Assembly (NCBI RefSeq): GCF_964023145.1 | Contig: NZ_CAXIED010000001.1 | Location: forward strand, 868,001-932,000 | From: Chlamydia sp. BM-2023 | GTDB taxonomy: Bacteria; Chlamydiota; Chlamydiia; Chlamydiales; Chlamydiaceae | DNA length: 64,000 nt | Direction of reading: 5' to 3' | Shown here: positions 46,158-54,855 of the stretch, one piece after another | How the letters are laid out: the number at the start of each line of letters is the position of its first letter | Numbering within the stretch: the stretch's first letter is position 1 | Notes under the pieces: generated by a model | What the model saw: only the letters and a program-made list of their open reading frames with translations | Databases searched by the model: none | What the model was told of the DNA's origin: nothing | Program-made: the position numbers and the translations under genes

Positions 46158-46194
46158 ACTAGAGTAACAAATATCTGGGACCACACATGACCAG

Positions 46195-46223
46195 CCTATA
46201 CGCCAATAGTTTGTGAATGTCTA
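46195..46223 (-). promoter_or_regulatory. Repeated pmp promoter, copy 4
   Basis: On the minus strand TAGACA (46218-46223) and TATAGG (46195-46200) are 17 bp apart, followed by the conserved leader TGTGTGGTCCCAGATATTTG. The same arrangement is found at 51577, 54715 and 60604. Confidence 0.7.
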
Positions 46224-46250
46224 GAGTTTTATAAAGAGAAAGCTGGGAGG

Positions 46251-46320
46251 TTTGCCAGCAAAGGCATGTTTTGTGTGTGTGTTGGCTCCCCTGTGGAAGG
46301 CCACATGCCTTTACTCGCAA
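46251..46320. repeat. Dispersed inverted repeat, copy 4 (most degenerate)
   Basis: Arms TTTGCCAGCAAAGGCATG (46251-46268) and CATGCCTTTACTCGCAA (46304-46320) flank a loop with (TG)n. The right arm has two changes against the other copies. It lies 28 bp after the stop of the pmp at 46349 and before the promoter at 46195. Confidence 0.8.
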
Positions 46321-46348
46321 ATAGCGGTTACAATATTAGAATATGTCT

Positions 46349-48715
46349 TTAAAAAATTATCGAACTTCCTATGGATAAATAGTTAGAGAACGTTGAAGAG
46401 GAGAACTCTCCATGGTAATTTAGGAAGATCTTTAAATATGAAGACAAGAATGTTTCATTTTTTAAGTTTGCTGCGATAGCGCTTCTTGATACTTGCGTTC
46501 CTGAGGAAAACCACATTCCGTTACTTGCCAGTAATTTCGTGAGAACCCTTGGTGATTTCTTATAAACCAGGGGCTGGTAAGCAAGTTTGAGGTGCCATAT
46601 AGAAGAGAAGCGTGTTTCTTGATGCCATTGCGTGGATATCCCCATAGGTATAGTTAGGGTGTGCAAAGGTCTATCTAAGGAGAATTTTCGTATAAATTCT
46701 CCTGTTTCTTCAAAAGTTGAAAATGAGGACCTGAATGCTATAGCTTCTATAAATGGATTAATGATAAATGGGTATGCGTTTGCTTGAAGTGAGCAATTTA
46801 TAACAGCTGCGAAGCTATGGGTATAAAAAGAACCTTCGGAGTTTTTGGCATCTTCTTTGTAAGAGTGCTTTGCTTTATGATCACCGTAGCTATAGGCAAC
46901 AGATCCTGTAGTTACAATATTTTCATGGAGCCAAGGTAGGCGGATTTGTGCTCCTGCGAAGTAATTCCTTGAAGACACTTTATTGCTAGTGATCTTTTCT
47001 TTAACGCGGGAGAATTGCTGAGCAAATGAAAAAGCAAGTTTATGATGTGTTTCTGTTTCCGAGGATGTTCCTACGGAATATCCTCCGGATTCCATTCGGA
47101 ATCCTTTTTTCCCATAACGATTTCTTTGATTTATAGATATTCCAAGTCCTTGACTTGAAAATTCAAAAGCGGGATTTTCCTCTTCGATAGTTGCTGCAGG
47201 CAGGGAACGTAGTCCAGACATAGTGCTGTAAAACGTTTGCCAAAGAGTGTTAGCAATTAGAGGAGTTTGAAATTTCGGATCAGGAATATAGCCCGTAGGA
47301 GTCCAATCAGAATAGAGAATGCGATGGGACTTATTCGCCGTTTCTAAAGTGTTTCCCCCCGCTGTGGTGTATTCTTCCCAATAGGGAGACCAAATCCCTT
47401 GATAGCCGAAATGAACGTGATCGTTTATTGCTTCAATGTCTAAATTTGTAACATCGATTTTTTTGTTTTCATTTTCACAGAGATACAAGAAGGGAACCTT
47501 GGTGATTCCTCCAGAGAGGTCTAAGGAGTCAAAGGGATTTTCATTATCATTATCTAAAAGTGTTAATGGTCCGGAAATGGTAATCGTAGGGTTATTATCT
47601 TCGCTATAGTTTGATCCTGTTTTTGACGGATAAATCCAGATTTTTGGAGCTCCAGCTCCCTTTTGAATAATCGAGGGGAGATTTAAAGCTAGCTTAGTAA
47701 GGGTCAATTGGCAGTTGTTTGTTGTTCCTGTATGCCCAGGACTTTTATTTGTTGTAATAACAGCACTATTACCCAAGCGAAGAGTACCTTCGGTTTGAGT
47801 AAGATTAAACAATGCTAAGATGGCTTTATCTTCGACAGCAACAACTCCATTAGTAATGGTCGTAGTATTTTTACAAGAGCTGAAGTAATTTTTCTCAATG
47901 CTTAGATCCGAGGGTATTGTTATTCCAGAAAATAGTATGGTGCCTAAATGATAGCTTTCGGGGTTGAAGGTAAAAACATGATTTGAGGGATGCTCATTTT
48001 CAATAGGGTCATAGAAAGCTACTTTAAACCCTTTCCTCGCGCCTATTTGTAGTTTTAATTGCGCAGTTGAGTGCAGGGCATTTCTACCCCCTTGAGAGTG
48101 ACTAAAATTACCGTTGAATACTATGTCTCCATAGTCAGCAGATAAGTAAAAATCCCCTCTATTAATGGATAGATTTTGAATCGCGCCTCCCCAATTAGAG
48201 AGGTTGTTGAGAAATAATACCGGTCCATTATCGCGAATGACAAGAATGTCAGTATGTATTGCTCCGGCATCGTTTCCAGCACAATTGTTTTGGAAAATTA
48301 CTCCATGACGATTGTTAGTGATATAGCAAGCCTTTTCGCAGAAAATAGCACCTCCCCAACTTCCTGGGTTCATATTTTCTAAAAATACTACGGGTCCATT
48401 GTTTGAAATCGTGAGATTTCTTGCTGAGATGCCTCCTCCCCGTGGTGCATGAGTCTCATTACAAACAAAGAGATAATCTCTGCCTATGATTTCTACATCT
48501 GCGCTTAAGTTATGAACATAGCCTTGGTATTTTAGAGGTGTTATGAAAAACTTCTCTAGATTTGTGGGAGTTGACCAAGGAAAAAGATTATCTTGTTTAA
48601 AAGCATCTTGAAATGAAGGTTGTTTTCTCTCTTTAGCAAAGGTGTTTTCTGGAGAAGAGAAGAAACTCAAGCTAATTAACAAAAGTAATGAATTGTAGCG
48701 ATACATAGGTTTCAC
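46349..48715 (-). CDS. PmpG-family autotransporter
   Basis: A 788-residue Pmp: signal peptide (SLLLLISLSFFSSPENTFA), repeats GGAIF and GGAIQ with weaker GGGIS and DAGAIH, FxxN motifs FLEN, FQNN, FLNN and FNGN, PMP middle domain (ILFSG..., LRLGNSAV) and a barrel ending GSSIIF. It follows the pmp at 48774 after 58 bp with no promoter or inverted repeat between them, so it is the second gene of an operon beginning at leader B. The inverted repeat at 46251 lies just after its stop. It is intact. Confidence 0.93.
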   Translation of the reverse strand: MKPMYRYNSLLLLISLSFFSSPENTFAKERKQPSFQDAFKQDNLFPWSTPTNLEKFFITPLKYQGYVHNLSADVEIIGRDYLFVCNETHAPRGGGISARNLTISNNGPVVFLENMNPGSWGGAIFCEKACYITNNRHGVIFQNNCAGNDAGAIHTDILVIRDNGPVLFLNNLSNWGGAIQNLSINRGDFYLSADYGDIVFNGNFSHSQGGRNALHSTAQLKLQIGARKGFKVAFYDPIENEHPSNHVFTFNPESYHLGTILFSGITIPSDLSIEKNYFSSCKNTTTITNGVVAVEDKAILALFNLTQTEGTLRLGNSAVITTNKSPGHTGTTNNCQLTLTKLALNLPSIIQKGAGAPKIWIYPSKTGSNYSEDNNPTITISGPLTLLDNDNENPFDSLDLSGGITKVPFLYLCENENKKIDVTNLDIEAINDHVHFGYQGIWSPYWEEYTTAGGNTLETANKSHRILYSDWTPTGYIPDPKFQTPLIANTLWQTFYSTMSGLRSLPAATIEEENPAFEFSSQGLGISINQRNRYGKKGFRMESGGYSVGTSSETETHHKLAFSFAQQFSRVKEKITSNKVSSRNYFAGAQIRLPWLHENIVTTGSVAYSYGDHKAKHSYKEDAKNSEGSFYTHSFAAVINCSLQANAYPFIINPFIEAIAFRSSFSTFEETGEFIRKFSLDRPLHTLTIPMGISTQWHQETRFSSIWHLKLAYQPLVYKKSPRVLTKLLASNGMWFSSGTQVSRSAIAANLKNETFLSSYLKIFLNYHGEFSSSTFSNYLSIGSSIIF

Positions 48716-48773
48716 GTAATTAAGGCTTCTATCATCTAAAAATCTAAAGTTAGTTAATCGTAAGTTTGATTTA

Positions 48774-51173
48774 TTAGAAGGTTAGTGAGCTCCCTGTCGT
48801 TAAGTAGTTTGAAAATGTAGAAGAGGAAATCTCTCCTTGATAATTTACAAAAATTTTCAAATGAGGAAACAGCTGGGTTTCATTATTTGCATTTATAGCA
48901 AAAGCACTTCGTGTAACGGGAGTTGCTGATGAGAGCCATGTTCCCTTACTAGCAAGTAGTGTTGTTAGTATTTTTGGCATTTGCTTATAGATAATAGGCT
49001 GATAGGCCATTTGTAGTTTCCACGTAGTTGGGTAAGGGATATCATGATGCCATTGCATAATCATCCCCATAGGAGTAGTAATGAGGTATAGGGGACGGTC
49101 CATAGCAAACCCTCGTGCAAAGGCTCCTCTTTCTTTGAAGCTGGATAATGAAGATCGAAATGCAATGGCTTCTAAGAATGGGGAGAGAGTATATGGTGAG
49201 TATATTTTCTGTGGATGAAGAGAACAATGTATAGCAGCAGCTATGCTGTAGCTATAAAATGAACCCACAGAGTTGTTATTATCTTCCGGATAGAAGTGTT
49301 TCACTTTATGGTCTCCGTAGCTGTAGGCTAAAGATCCCGTAGTTGTTACACTATCGTTTAGCCAGGGCAAGCCTATCTTTACAGCTGAGAAGTAGTTCTT
49401 AGAGGAGATTGTATTGTTGGTAATTTTTTCCTTAACGCGAGAGAGCTGCTGGGCAAAGGAAAAGGAAAGCTTTTGATTTTCCTGTGTTGCCAAAGATGTG
49501 CCTACGGCATATCCTCCGGATTCCATTCGGAATCCTTTTTTCCCCTTCCGATCACGTTGGGTTATGGAAATTCCCTGCCCTTCAAAATCAATGTGTGCTG
49601 CGGTTCTTTCCGTCGTTGCGGAAGAATATATTCCCGCCATTGTCGTGTAGAATGTTTCCCATAGGGCATTAGCAACTAGTGAGGAGCCATATTTCGGGTT
49701 GGGAATATAGCCTATAGGAGCCCAGTCTGCGTAGAGATATCTATGGTTGGTATTGGCTGTTAGGTCGGATTTATTATCTGTTACTGTTGTGTTTGTTTCC
49801 CAATGTGTCGTCCATATTCCCTGATATCCGTAGTGAGACACATTGTTAATAGCATCAATGTCTAGATCATCAATATTGATCTTTTTTGCTGTATTTTCGC
49901 AGAGATAAAGGAAAGGAACCCTTGTCTTTTCTTTTGAGAGATCTACAGAATCATAGGGATCTTGGCTATTGCTATCTAATAACGTTAGGGGACCGGAAAC
50001 CGTAATAGTAGGTTTATCATCTTCGGTGTAGGTTGTTTTTGCTGTAGCTCCGGTTCCTGTTGTTGTCGCTGTAGGGTAAATCCAAATTTTTGGAGCTTTA
50101 GCATTTTCTTGGCAAAGAGCAGGTAGATTTAATGCAAGTTTAGTAATTGTTAGTTGACAATTGGTTGTTGTTCCTAGTGTGTTGTTGTTAACTTTAGGGG
50201 AGGCAGTTGTCTTAATAACCGTGCTATTTCCTAAACATAAGTAACCGGAATTTTGCGTGAGATTAAAAAGCGCTAACCCTGCCTTCTCTGCAACAGCAAC
50301 CGTGCCATGAGCAATGTTTACGTTACTTCTGAAATAGCTGCAGTAGCTTCTATCATCTGTGAAGTACAGAGGAATATATTCCGAGGAAAATAGAATAGTT
50401 CCTAAATGATAGTTTTCAGGATTAAATGTTGTTCCTTCGGTAGATTGCTGTTCGTGTTCTATAGGATCATGAAGGACAACATGACGTCCTTTTCTGGCTC
50501 CTATTTTTAACGTGCCCCTATTTGCGAAAGCTATAGAATTTCTTATAGAGGGGCGTCCTTCTGCAGTTTTATGGAAATTACCGTAAAAAATAATATCTCC
50601 ATAGTCGGCAGATAAGTATACTTCTCCTGTTGTTTTTTGATAAATCGCCCCTCCTAACCCTTTTGTGCGGTTATTGAGAAACAGTATAGAACCATTACTT
50701 TGTATGTTTAGAGATTGAGCACATACAGCTCCGCCACCGTCTGCAGCGTAGTTGCCTTTGAAAATTATACCATTCAGGTTATCAGAAATTTTGCAGATCT
50801 CCTGGCAGAAAATACCCCCACCTGAGTTGCTGGAGTTATTTTCTAGAAAAATGGTTGGACCATTGTTAGAGAAATTAAGATTCTTAATTTCTAGAGAACC
50901 GCCATTGCCTTTATGATAATTACGATTGCTAAAGAAAAAATCTCTATTTGTGATTTCGAGATCTGCTTTCGAACTATAGAGCAGTCCTTTGCGTGGAACA
51001 GGGTCAATATGAATGCGATTAGATTTTAAGGGAATAGACCACAAGTAGATGTCTTGGCTATTAATGACATCTTGCAGTGAATAGTTTTTTTTCTCCTTCG
51101 CGATACCTGTGAACTGGTATGAGAAAATACCCAAGCTAATTAACCATAACAAAGAATAGACATAGGAATGCAT
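48774..51173 (-). CDS. PmpG-family autotransporter downstream of poly-G leader B
   Basis: A 799-residue Pmp: signal peptide (MHSYVYSLLWLISLGIFSYQFTG), repeat region with GGGIF, GGGAV and GGAIY and FxxN motifs FLEN, FKGN, FLNN and FYGN, PMP middle domain, and a barrel ending GSSLTF. The ATG at 51173 is preceded by TAG-T, the stop of the alternate frame of leader B. It is the first full-length gene of the leader B operon, with the 46349 pmp next. Confidence 0.93.
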   Translation of the reverse strand: MHSYVYSLLWLISLGIFSYQFTGIAKEKKNYSLQDVINSQDIYLWSIPLKSNRIHIDPVPRKGLLYSSKADLEITNRDFFFSNRNYHKGNGGSLEIKNLNFSNNGPTIFLENNSSNSGGGIFCQEICKISDNLNGIIFKGNYAADGGGAVCAQSLNIQSNGSILFLNNRTKGLGGAIYQKTTGEVYLSADYGDIIFYGNFHKTAEGRPSIRNSIAFANRGTLKIGARKGRHVVLHDPIEHEQQSTEGTTFNPENYHLGTILFSSEYIPLYFTDDRSYCSYFRSNVNIAHGTVAVAEKAGLALFNLTQNSGYLCLGNSTVIKTTASPKVNNNTLGTTTNCQLTITKLALNLPALCQENAKAPKIWIYPTATTTGTGATAKTTYTEDDKPTITVSGPLTLLDSNSQDPYDSVDLSKEKTRVPFLYLCENTAKKINIDDLDIDAINNVSHYGYQGIWTTHWETNTTVTDNKSDLTANTNHRYLYADWAPIGYIPNPKYGSSLVANALWETFYTTMAGIYSSATTERTAAHIDFEGQGISITQRDRKGKKGFRMESGGYAVGTSLATQENQKLSFSFAQQLSRVKEKITNNTISSKNYFSAVKIGLPWLNDSVTTTGSLAYSYGDHKVKHFYPEDNNNSVGSFYSYSIAAAIHCSLHPQKIYSPYTLSPFLEAIAFRSSLSSFKERGAFARGFAMDRPLYLITTPMGMIMQWHHDIPYPTTWKLQMAYQPIIYKQMPKILTTLLASKGTWLSSATPVTRSAFAINANNETQLFPHLKIFVNYQGEISSSTFSNYLTTGSSLTF

Positions 51174-51174
51174 A

Positions 51175-51539
51175 CTAGGATATCTCGGTTAGAATGGTTT
51201 GATTTACAGGAGTGCAAAGAGAAGCAGGAGTTTCTTTGAAAAGATCGGAAGATCTTGAAATCAAAGAAGGATTGTTTTTGAAAGAGTTGTCTTTAGGTTG
51301 GGGAACTTTTTGTGAAGTTTGAGAAGTAGTTTTATGAGTATAAAGACTCCTTAAGGTTGGGTAACCCCCCCCCCCCCCAATAGTGGGCTAATACAGAGGT
51401 AATTAGCGAAGAATTTGTGCTTTAACGTTTTAACAGGACATAAATTTTTCTTAGGAGTTTTTGAGAGGCAAGAAAAGATTTTTTCTTCAGCGTTTCTCTC
51501 TTTAGCAAGACGCGTTAATGAGTAGGTATAGGTGTACAT
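51175..51539 (-). pseudogene. Poly-G leader B: short ORF, now out of frame, alternate frame reaches the next pmp ATG
   Basis: From an ATG at 51539 the ORF begins MYTYTYSLTRLAKER, which resembles a shortened Pmp signal region, and reaches a tract of 14 G (51365-51378) after LCISPLL. In the present frame it ends after VTQP at 51351. With 15 or 12 G the frame would read GYPTLRSLYTHKTT... for ~64 codons and end with TAG at 51175-51177, then T, then the pmp ATG at 51173. The third frame stops after ~12 codons. The same junction TAG-T-ATG occurs at leader A. A phase-variable leader or a decayed pmp start are the alternatives. Confidence 0.6.
51365..51378 (-). repeat. Poly-G tract, 14 G
   Basis: Fourteen C on the plus strand within leader B. 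Predicted frame-off at 14, frame-on (open to the next pmp ATG) at 12 or 15. Confidence 0.95.
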
Positions 51540-51576
51540 ACAGGGATAACAAATATCTGGGACCACACATCGACAG

Positions 51577-51605
51577 CCTATACGCTAATAGCTTGTGGTT
51601 GTCTA
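51577..51605 (-). promoter_or_regulatory. Repeated pmp promoter, copy 3
   Basis: Minus-strand TAGACA (51600-51605) and TATAGG (51577-51582), 17 bp apart, followed by the conserved GTGTGGTCCCAGATATTTG leader. It drives leader B and the two pmps after it. Confidence 0.7.
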
Positions 51606-51748
51606 GAATTTTTTAGAATGCTGATTAAATTAGGGTTAACGAATCTATTATTCTCTTAGAACATTAATGCGCTTCCTATTTTTAAGTAGTCGGAGAATGT
51701 ATTTTAGATGCGGATAAATGCCTTTATTAATCTTAGAAAGTTAGAGGG
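51606..51748. other. Spacer between promoter copy 3 and the inverted repeat, with short pmp 3'-like string
   Basis: This stretch is longer than in the other cassettes. At ~51660-51745 it contains text resembling the 3' end of pmp genes (for example CATTAATGCGCTTCCTATTTTTAAGTAGTCGGAGAATGT in interrupted form), which suggests a leftover of a duplicated pmp end inserted between repeat and promoter. No ORF is called. Confidence 0.45.
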
Positions 51749-51822
51749 CTTGCCAGCAAAGGCATGGTGTATGTGTGTGTGTCGGGCTTCCCTGTAGAAG
51801 TCCACATGCCTTTGCTTGCAAG
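51749..51822. repeat. Dispersed inverted repeat, copy 3
   Basis: Arms CTTGCCAGCAAAGGCATG (51749-51766) and CATGCCTTTGCTTGCAAG (51805-51822) differ by one mismatch and flank a loop with (TG)n and TTCCCTGTAGAAG. It begins 23 bp after the stop of the pmp at 51845. Confidence 0.85.
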
Positions 51823-51844
51823 TTAGATGGTTTACATTTTGTTA

Positions 51845-54202
51845 TTAAAAGTGTAGAGCGCTTCCTACTTTTAAGTAATTTGAAAATGTAGAAGAGGATA
51901 TTTCTCCATGGTAATTTAGGAAGACTTTTAATTTATAAAAGATGTCGGTCTCATTATTTAAGGTTGCTGTAAAGGCATGACGTGAAACGGGAGTACCAAG
52001 AGATGCCCACATGCCATTACTTGCAACCAGAGTAGTTACCACTTTGGGATATTGCTTATAGACGATAGGTTGGTAAGCAAGCTGTAGTTCCCAAGTAGAA
52101 GGGAAATAAACTCCAGAAGACCACTGTACAATCATCCCCGCGGGAGTTGTAATTGTTCTTAGAGGGCGTTTTAAGAAGAATTTTCTTATATAATCTCCAT
52201 TTTCTTCAAATCTAGAAAGAGCAGCTCTAAATGCTTTAGCTTCTATGAAAGGAACTACTGTAAAGTGGTTGTTAGAAGAGGGTAATAACCAAGAACAATT
52301 TATAGTAGCTGCGAAACTATGGGTATAGAAGGACCCCTCGGAAGTTTTATTATCTTCTTCATAGGAGTTTTTTATTTTATGATCTCCGTAGCTATAGGCT
52401 AATGATCCCGTAGTTATTAGATGTTTTTGATCCCAGGGAAAGAGAATCTGAACTCCTCCGAAGGTATTTTTCGAAGAGAGTTTATTTTTAGATACTTTTT
52501 CTTTTAGGCGTGAGAATTGCTGAGCAAAAGCAAAAGCCAGCCTATGATTTGTTTCTGTTGTTGAGGAGCCCCCGAAGGAACATCCTATAGATTTCATATG
52601 AAATCCATGAGCTTTATTTTTGCTTTTTTGACGTAGAGCAATTCCTAATCCTTGTCCTGAATATTCAAAATTCGAGGGATTTTCATTTATATTAATCTTG
52701 GGAAAAGAATGTAGCCCCGACATTGTGCTGTAGAATGTTTGCCAGAGGGCATTAGCAACTAAAGGGGTATTAAATTTCGGATTGGGAATGTAGCGATGAG
52801 TCGGTGTCCAGTCAGCATAGAGAATACGATGAGCGGTATTCGCTGTTAGCGCTGAGCTGCTATCTGCTGTTGTTGTGTATGCTTCCCAATAGGGAGACCA
52901 TATTCCTTGATAGCCATAATGAACACTGTCGTTAATAGCTTCGATATTTAAATTATCAACATTAATTTTTTTATTAGCATTTTCACAAAGATATAAGAAG
53001 GGAACTTTGGTAATTGCTCCGGAAAGATCTAGGGAATCATGGGGATCATTATTTTCAGAGTCAAACAAAAGCAAAGGCCCTGAAATCGTGATAGCAGGCT
53101 TATCATCTTCCGTGTAGGTTGATCCTGATCTTGATGGATAGATCCAGATTTTTGGAGCTTGAGCCTTTGGTTTTATGAGAGCAGGGATGTTTAAAGCAAG
53201 GTTTGTGATTGTAAGAGCACAGCCTGTCGTGTCAGATGTATTTTCTTTTTTTGTTGCTGTTGTAAGAATAATATCATTTCCTAGACGTAAAGTTCCTTGA
53301 TCTTGCGTAAGATTATATGTGGAGACTATGGCTTTATCATCAATAGCGACTACTCCATTAGCTATTTTCGTAGTGTTTCTGAGGATGCTGAGGTAGTCAT
53401 CATCGAAGCTATTTTCATCTGTGCTAGCTCCAGAAAATAGAACCGTACCTAAGTGGTAGCTTTCAGGATTGAAAGTTAATCCTTGAGCTGTTGTGTGTTC
53501 ATTTTCAATAGGGTCATAGAAGATAACTTTATGTCCTTTCCTTGCTCCAATATCTACTTTTGCGATCCCCATGGCAGAATGAAAAGCGTTTCTTCCGAAG
53601 ATGTGTGCGTATTTTGTTCTAACGTTGCCATTAAATATGATGTTTCCGTAGTCCGCAGATAAGTATATCTGTCCATTTTTTTGGCCATCGGCATTTTGCA
53701 AAGCTCCGCCCCACTGTGCGGAATTATTTAAAAATAATACAGGTCCGTTATCGCGAATATTGATCACCCTTGCAAATATAGCCCCTGCATTAGCTCTTGA
53801 GTAGTTATTTTGAAAAACTACTCCCTGAAGGTTATTTGTAATATTACACGTGTCACTACATCTAATCGCTCCACCTTGACCAGAAGCCATGTTTTTTTGA
53901 AATATGATCAGCCCTTTATTGTCTGAGATATTGAGATTTCGAGCTGTAATCGCTCCGCCATGGCCAAAACCTTGGTTTTGGATGCAACAGTTGGAAATAT
54001 TCGTTAAGGCAATATCAGCAGAATCATTATGTATCTGCCCTCCCCATAGGTTTGGCTGCGAAGCGATCTGATCGATGCGTTGGAGTAAATCTCTGAGATC
54101 AACGTTGTTATTTTTAAGGAATAAAGTCCCAGAAAAGCATAGCGATGGATAACAGAGGCTAAGGAGAATTAATCTCGAGAGAGGGCGAAAATAGGAACTC
54201 AT
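51845..54202 (-). CDS. PmpG-family autotransporter downstream of poly-G leader C
   Basis: A 785-residue Pmp: signal peptide (SRLILLSLCYPSLCFSG), repeats GGAIT, GGAIR and GGALQ plus a weaker NAGAIF, FxxN motifs FQKN, FQNN, FLNN and FNGN, PMP middle domain, and a barrel ending VGSALHF. The ATG at 54202 overlaps TGA (54201-54199) in ATGA, and that TGA is the stop of the alternate frame of leader C. It is the only full pmp in its operon before the next inverted repeat at 51749. Confidence 0.93.
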   Translation of the reverse strand: MSSYFRPLSRLILLSLCYPSLCFSGTLFLKNNNVDLRDLLQRIDQIASQPNLWGGQIHNDSADIALTNISNCCIQNQGFGHGGAITARNLNISDNKGLIIFQKNMASGQGGAIRCSDTCNITNNLQGVVFQNNYSRANAGAIFARVINIRDNGPVLFLNNSAQWGGALQNADGQKNGQIYLSADYGNIIFNGNVRTKYAHIFGRNAFHSAMGIAKVDIGARKGHKVIFYDPIENEHTTAQGLTFNPESYHLGTVLFSGASTDENSFDDDYLSILRNTTKIANGVVAIDDKAIVSTYNLTQDQGTLRLGNDIILTTATKKENTSDTTGCALTITNLALNIPALIKPKAQAPKIWIYPSRSGSTYTEDDKPAITISGPLLLFDSENNDPHDSLDLSGAITKVPFLYLCENANKKINVDNLNIEAINDSVHYGYQGIWSPYWEAYTTTADSSSALTANTAHRILYADWTPTHRYIPNPKFNTPLVANALWQTFYSTMSGLHSFPKININENPSNFEYSGQGLGIALRQKSKNKAHGFHMKSIGCSFGGSSTTETNHRLAFAFAQQFSRLKEKVSKNKLSSKNTFGGVQILFPWDQKHLITTGSLAYSYGDHKIKNSYEEDNKTSEGSFYTHSFAATINCSWLLPSSNNHFTVVPFIEAKAFRAALSRFEENGDYIRKFFLKRPLRTITTPAGMIVQWSSGVYFPSTWELQLAYQPIVYKQYPKVVTTLVASNGMWASLGTPVSRHAFTATLNNETDIFYKLKVFLNYHGEISSSTFSNYLKVGSALHF

Positions 54203-54677
54203 ACTAGAATAACAATATTACAGAGTTGGTTAAAAATACTGTATGCCTGGGTACTTCCGTAGAAATTTTTATTATGTTTGATGAGGGAGTTAGATCTCTT
54301 AAATGATTGATAATTTTTTACGAAGCAATGCGACAACGGAGTCGAAATAAGACTCGAGTAACTTATCGGAAAAAAGCAAGATTGTGCTTTATTTTTGCCT
54401 AGATTGAGGCGTTTTCTAAGTGTTGTTTTATTAGAGGTGAGGTGATGGCAGAGGTGTTGAGGTGGAGTACCCCCCCCCCCGCATTGGCGGCAATAATGAG
54501 CGGAGAATTTACTCTGAAATATTTGTGATCAGTAATTTTTAAATCTGAATTTTGATCATGAAGTTGACTTTTGTGTTCTTTATTACTTGATAATAGCTTG
54601 CTATCAACATGGCCGCTTACCTTGTTTATAAAGGCTATTAACGACGTGACAACGTGTGCATGAATATAAGGATGCAT
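54199..54677 (-). pseudogene. Poly-G leader C: pmp-like 5' end, now out of frame, alternate frame overlaps the next pmp ATG
   Basis: From an ATG at 54677 the ORF (MHPYIHAHVV...) is clearly related to the start of the pmp at 60565: QLHDQNSDLKITDHKYFRVNS matches FLHDLNSDLNITNYKYFCVNS just before the Gly tract. After 11 G (54470-54480) the present frame ends at 54399. With 12 or 9 G the frame GTPPQHLCHHLTSNK... stays open for ~90 codons and stops at TGA 54199-54201, overlapping the next ATG by four bases. After the tract there is no Pmp similarity. It is either a pmp remnant or a regulatory leader. Confidence 0.6.
54470..54480 (-). repeat. Poly-G tract, 11 G
   Basis: Eleven C on the plus strand within leader C, at the position equivalent to the Gly tract of the 57731 pmp. 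Predicted frame-off at 11, frame-on at 9 or 12. Confidence 0.95.
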
Positions 54678-54714
54678 ATTGGCAATAAAGATCTGGGACC
54701 ACACTTGATTCGGC

Positions 54715-54744
54715 TCTATACGCTAAAAAATAATGAATTGTCTA
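54715..54744 (-). promoter_or_regulatory. Repeated pmp promoter, copy 2
   Basis: Minus-strand TAGACA (54739-54744) and TATAGA (54715-54720), 18 bp apart, followed by AAGTGTGGTCCCAGATC. It drives leader C and the pmp at 51845. Confidence 0.7.
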
Positions 54745-54764
54745 GTGTTTTGTATAGATAAGGG

Positions 54765-54832
54765 CTTGCAAGCAAAGGCATGTTGTGTGTGGTCAGGCTT
54801 CCCTGTAGGAGTCCTCATGCCTTTGCTTGCAG
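54765..54832. repeat. Dispersed inverted repeat, copy 2
   Basis: The central 15 bp are perfect: GCAAGCAAAGGCATG (54768-54782) and CATGCCTTTGCTTGC (54816-54830), with a loop containing TGTTGTGTGTGG and CTTCCCTGTAGGAG. It begins 24 bp after the stop of the pmp at 54856. No T-run follows on either strand. Confidence 0.9.
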
Positions 54833-54855
54833 GGTTGATAGTTTCCAATTTGTTA

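Noticed and set aside
46157-46184. GTG starts at 46184, 51566 and 54704 for the poly-G leaders
   Set aside because: They lie about 11 bp from the -10 box, at the predicted transcript start; the ATG codons 27 bp downstream align with Pmp starts.
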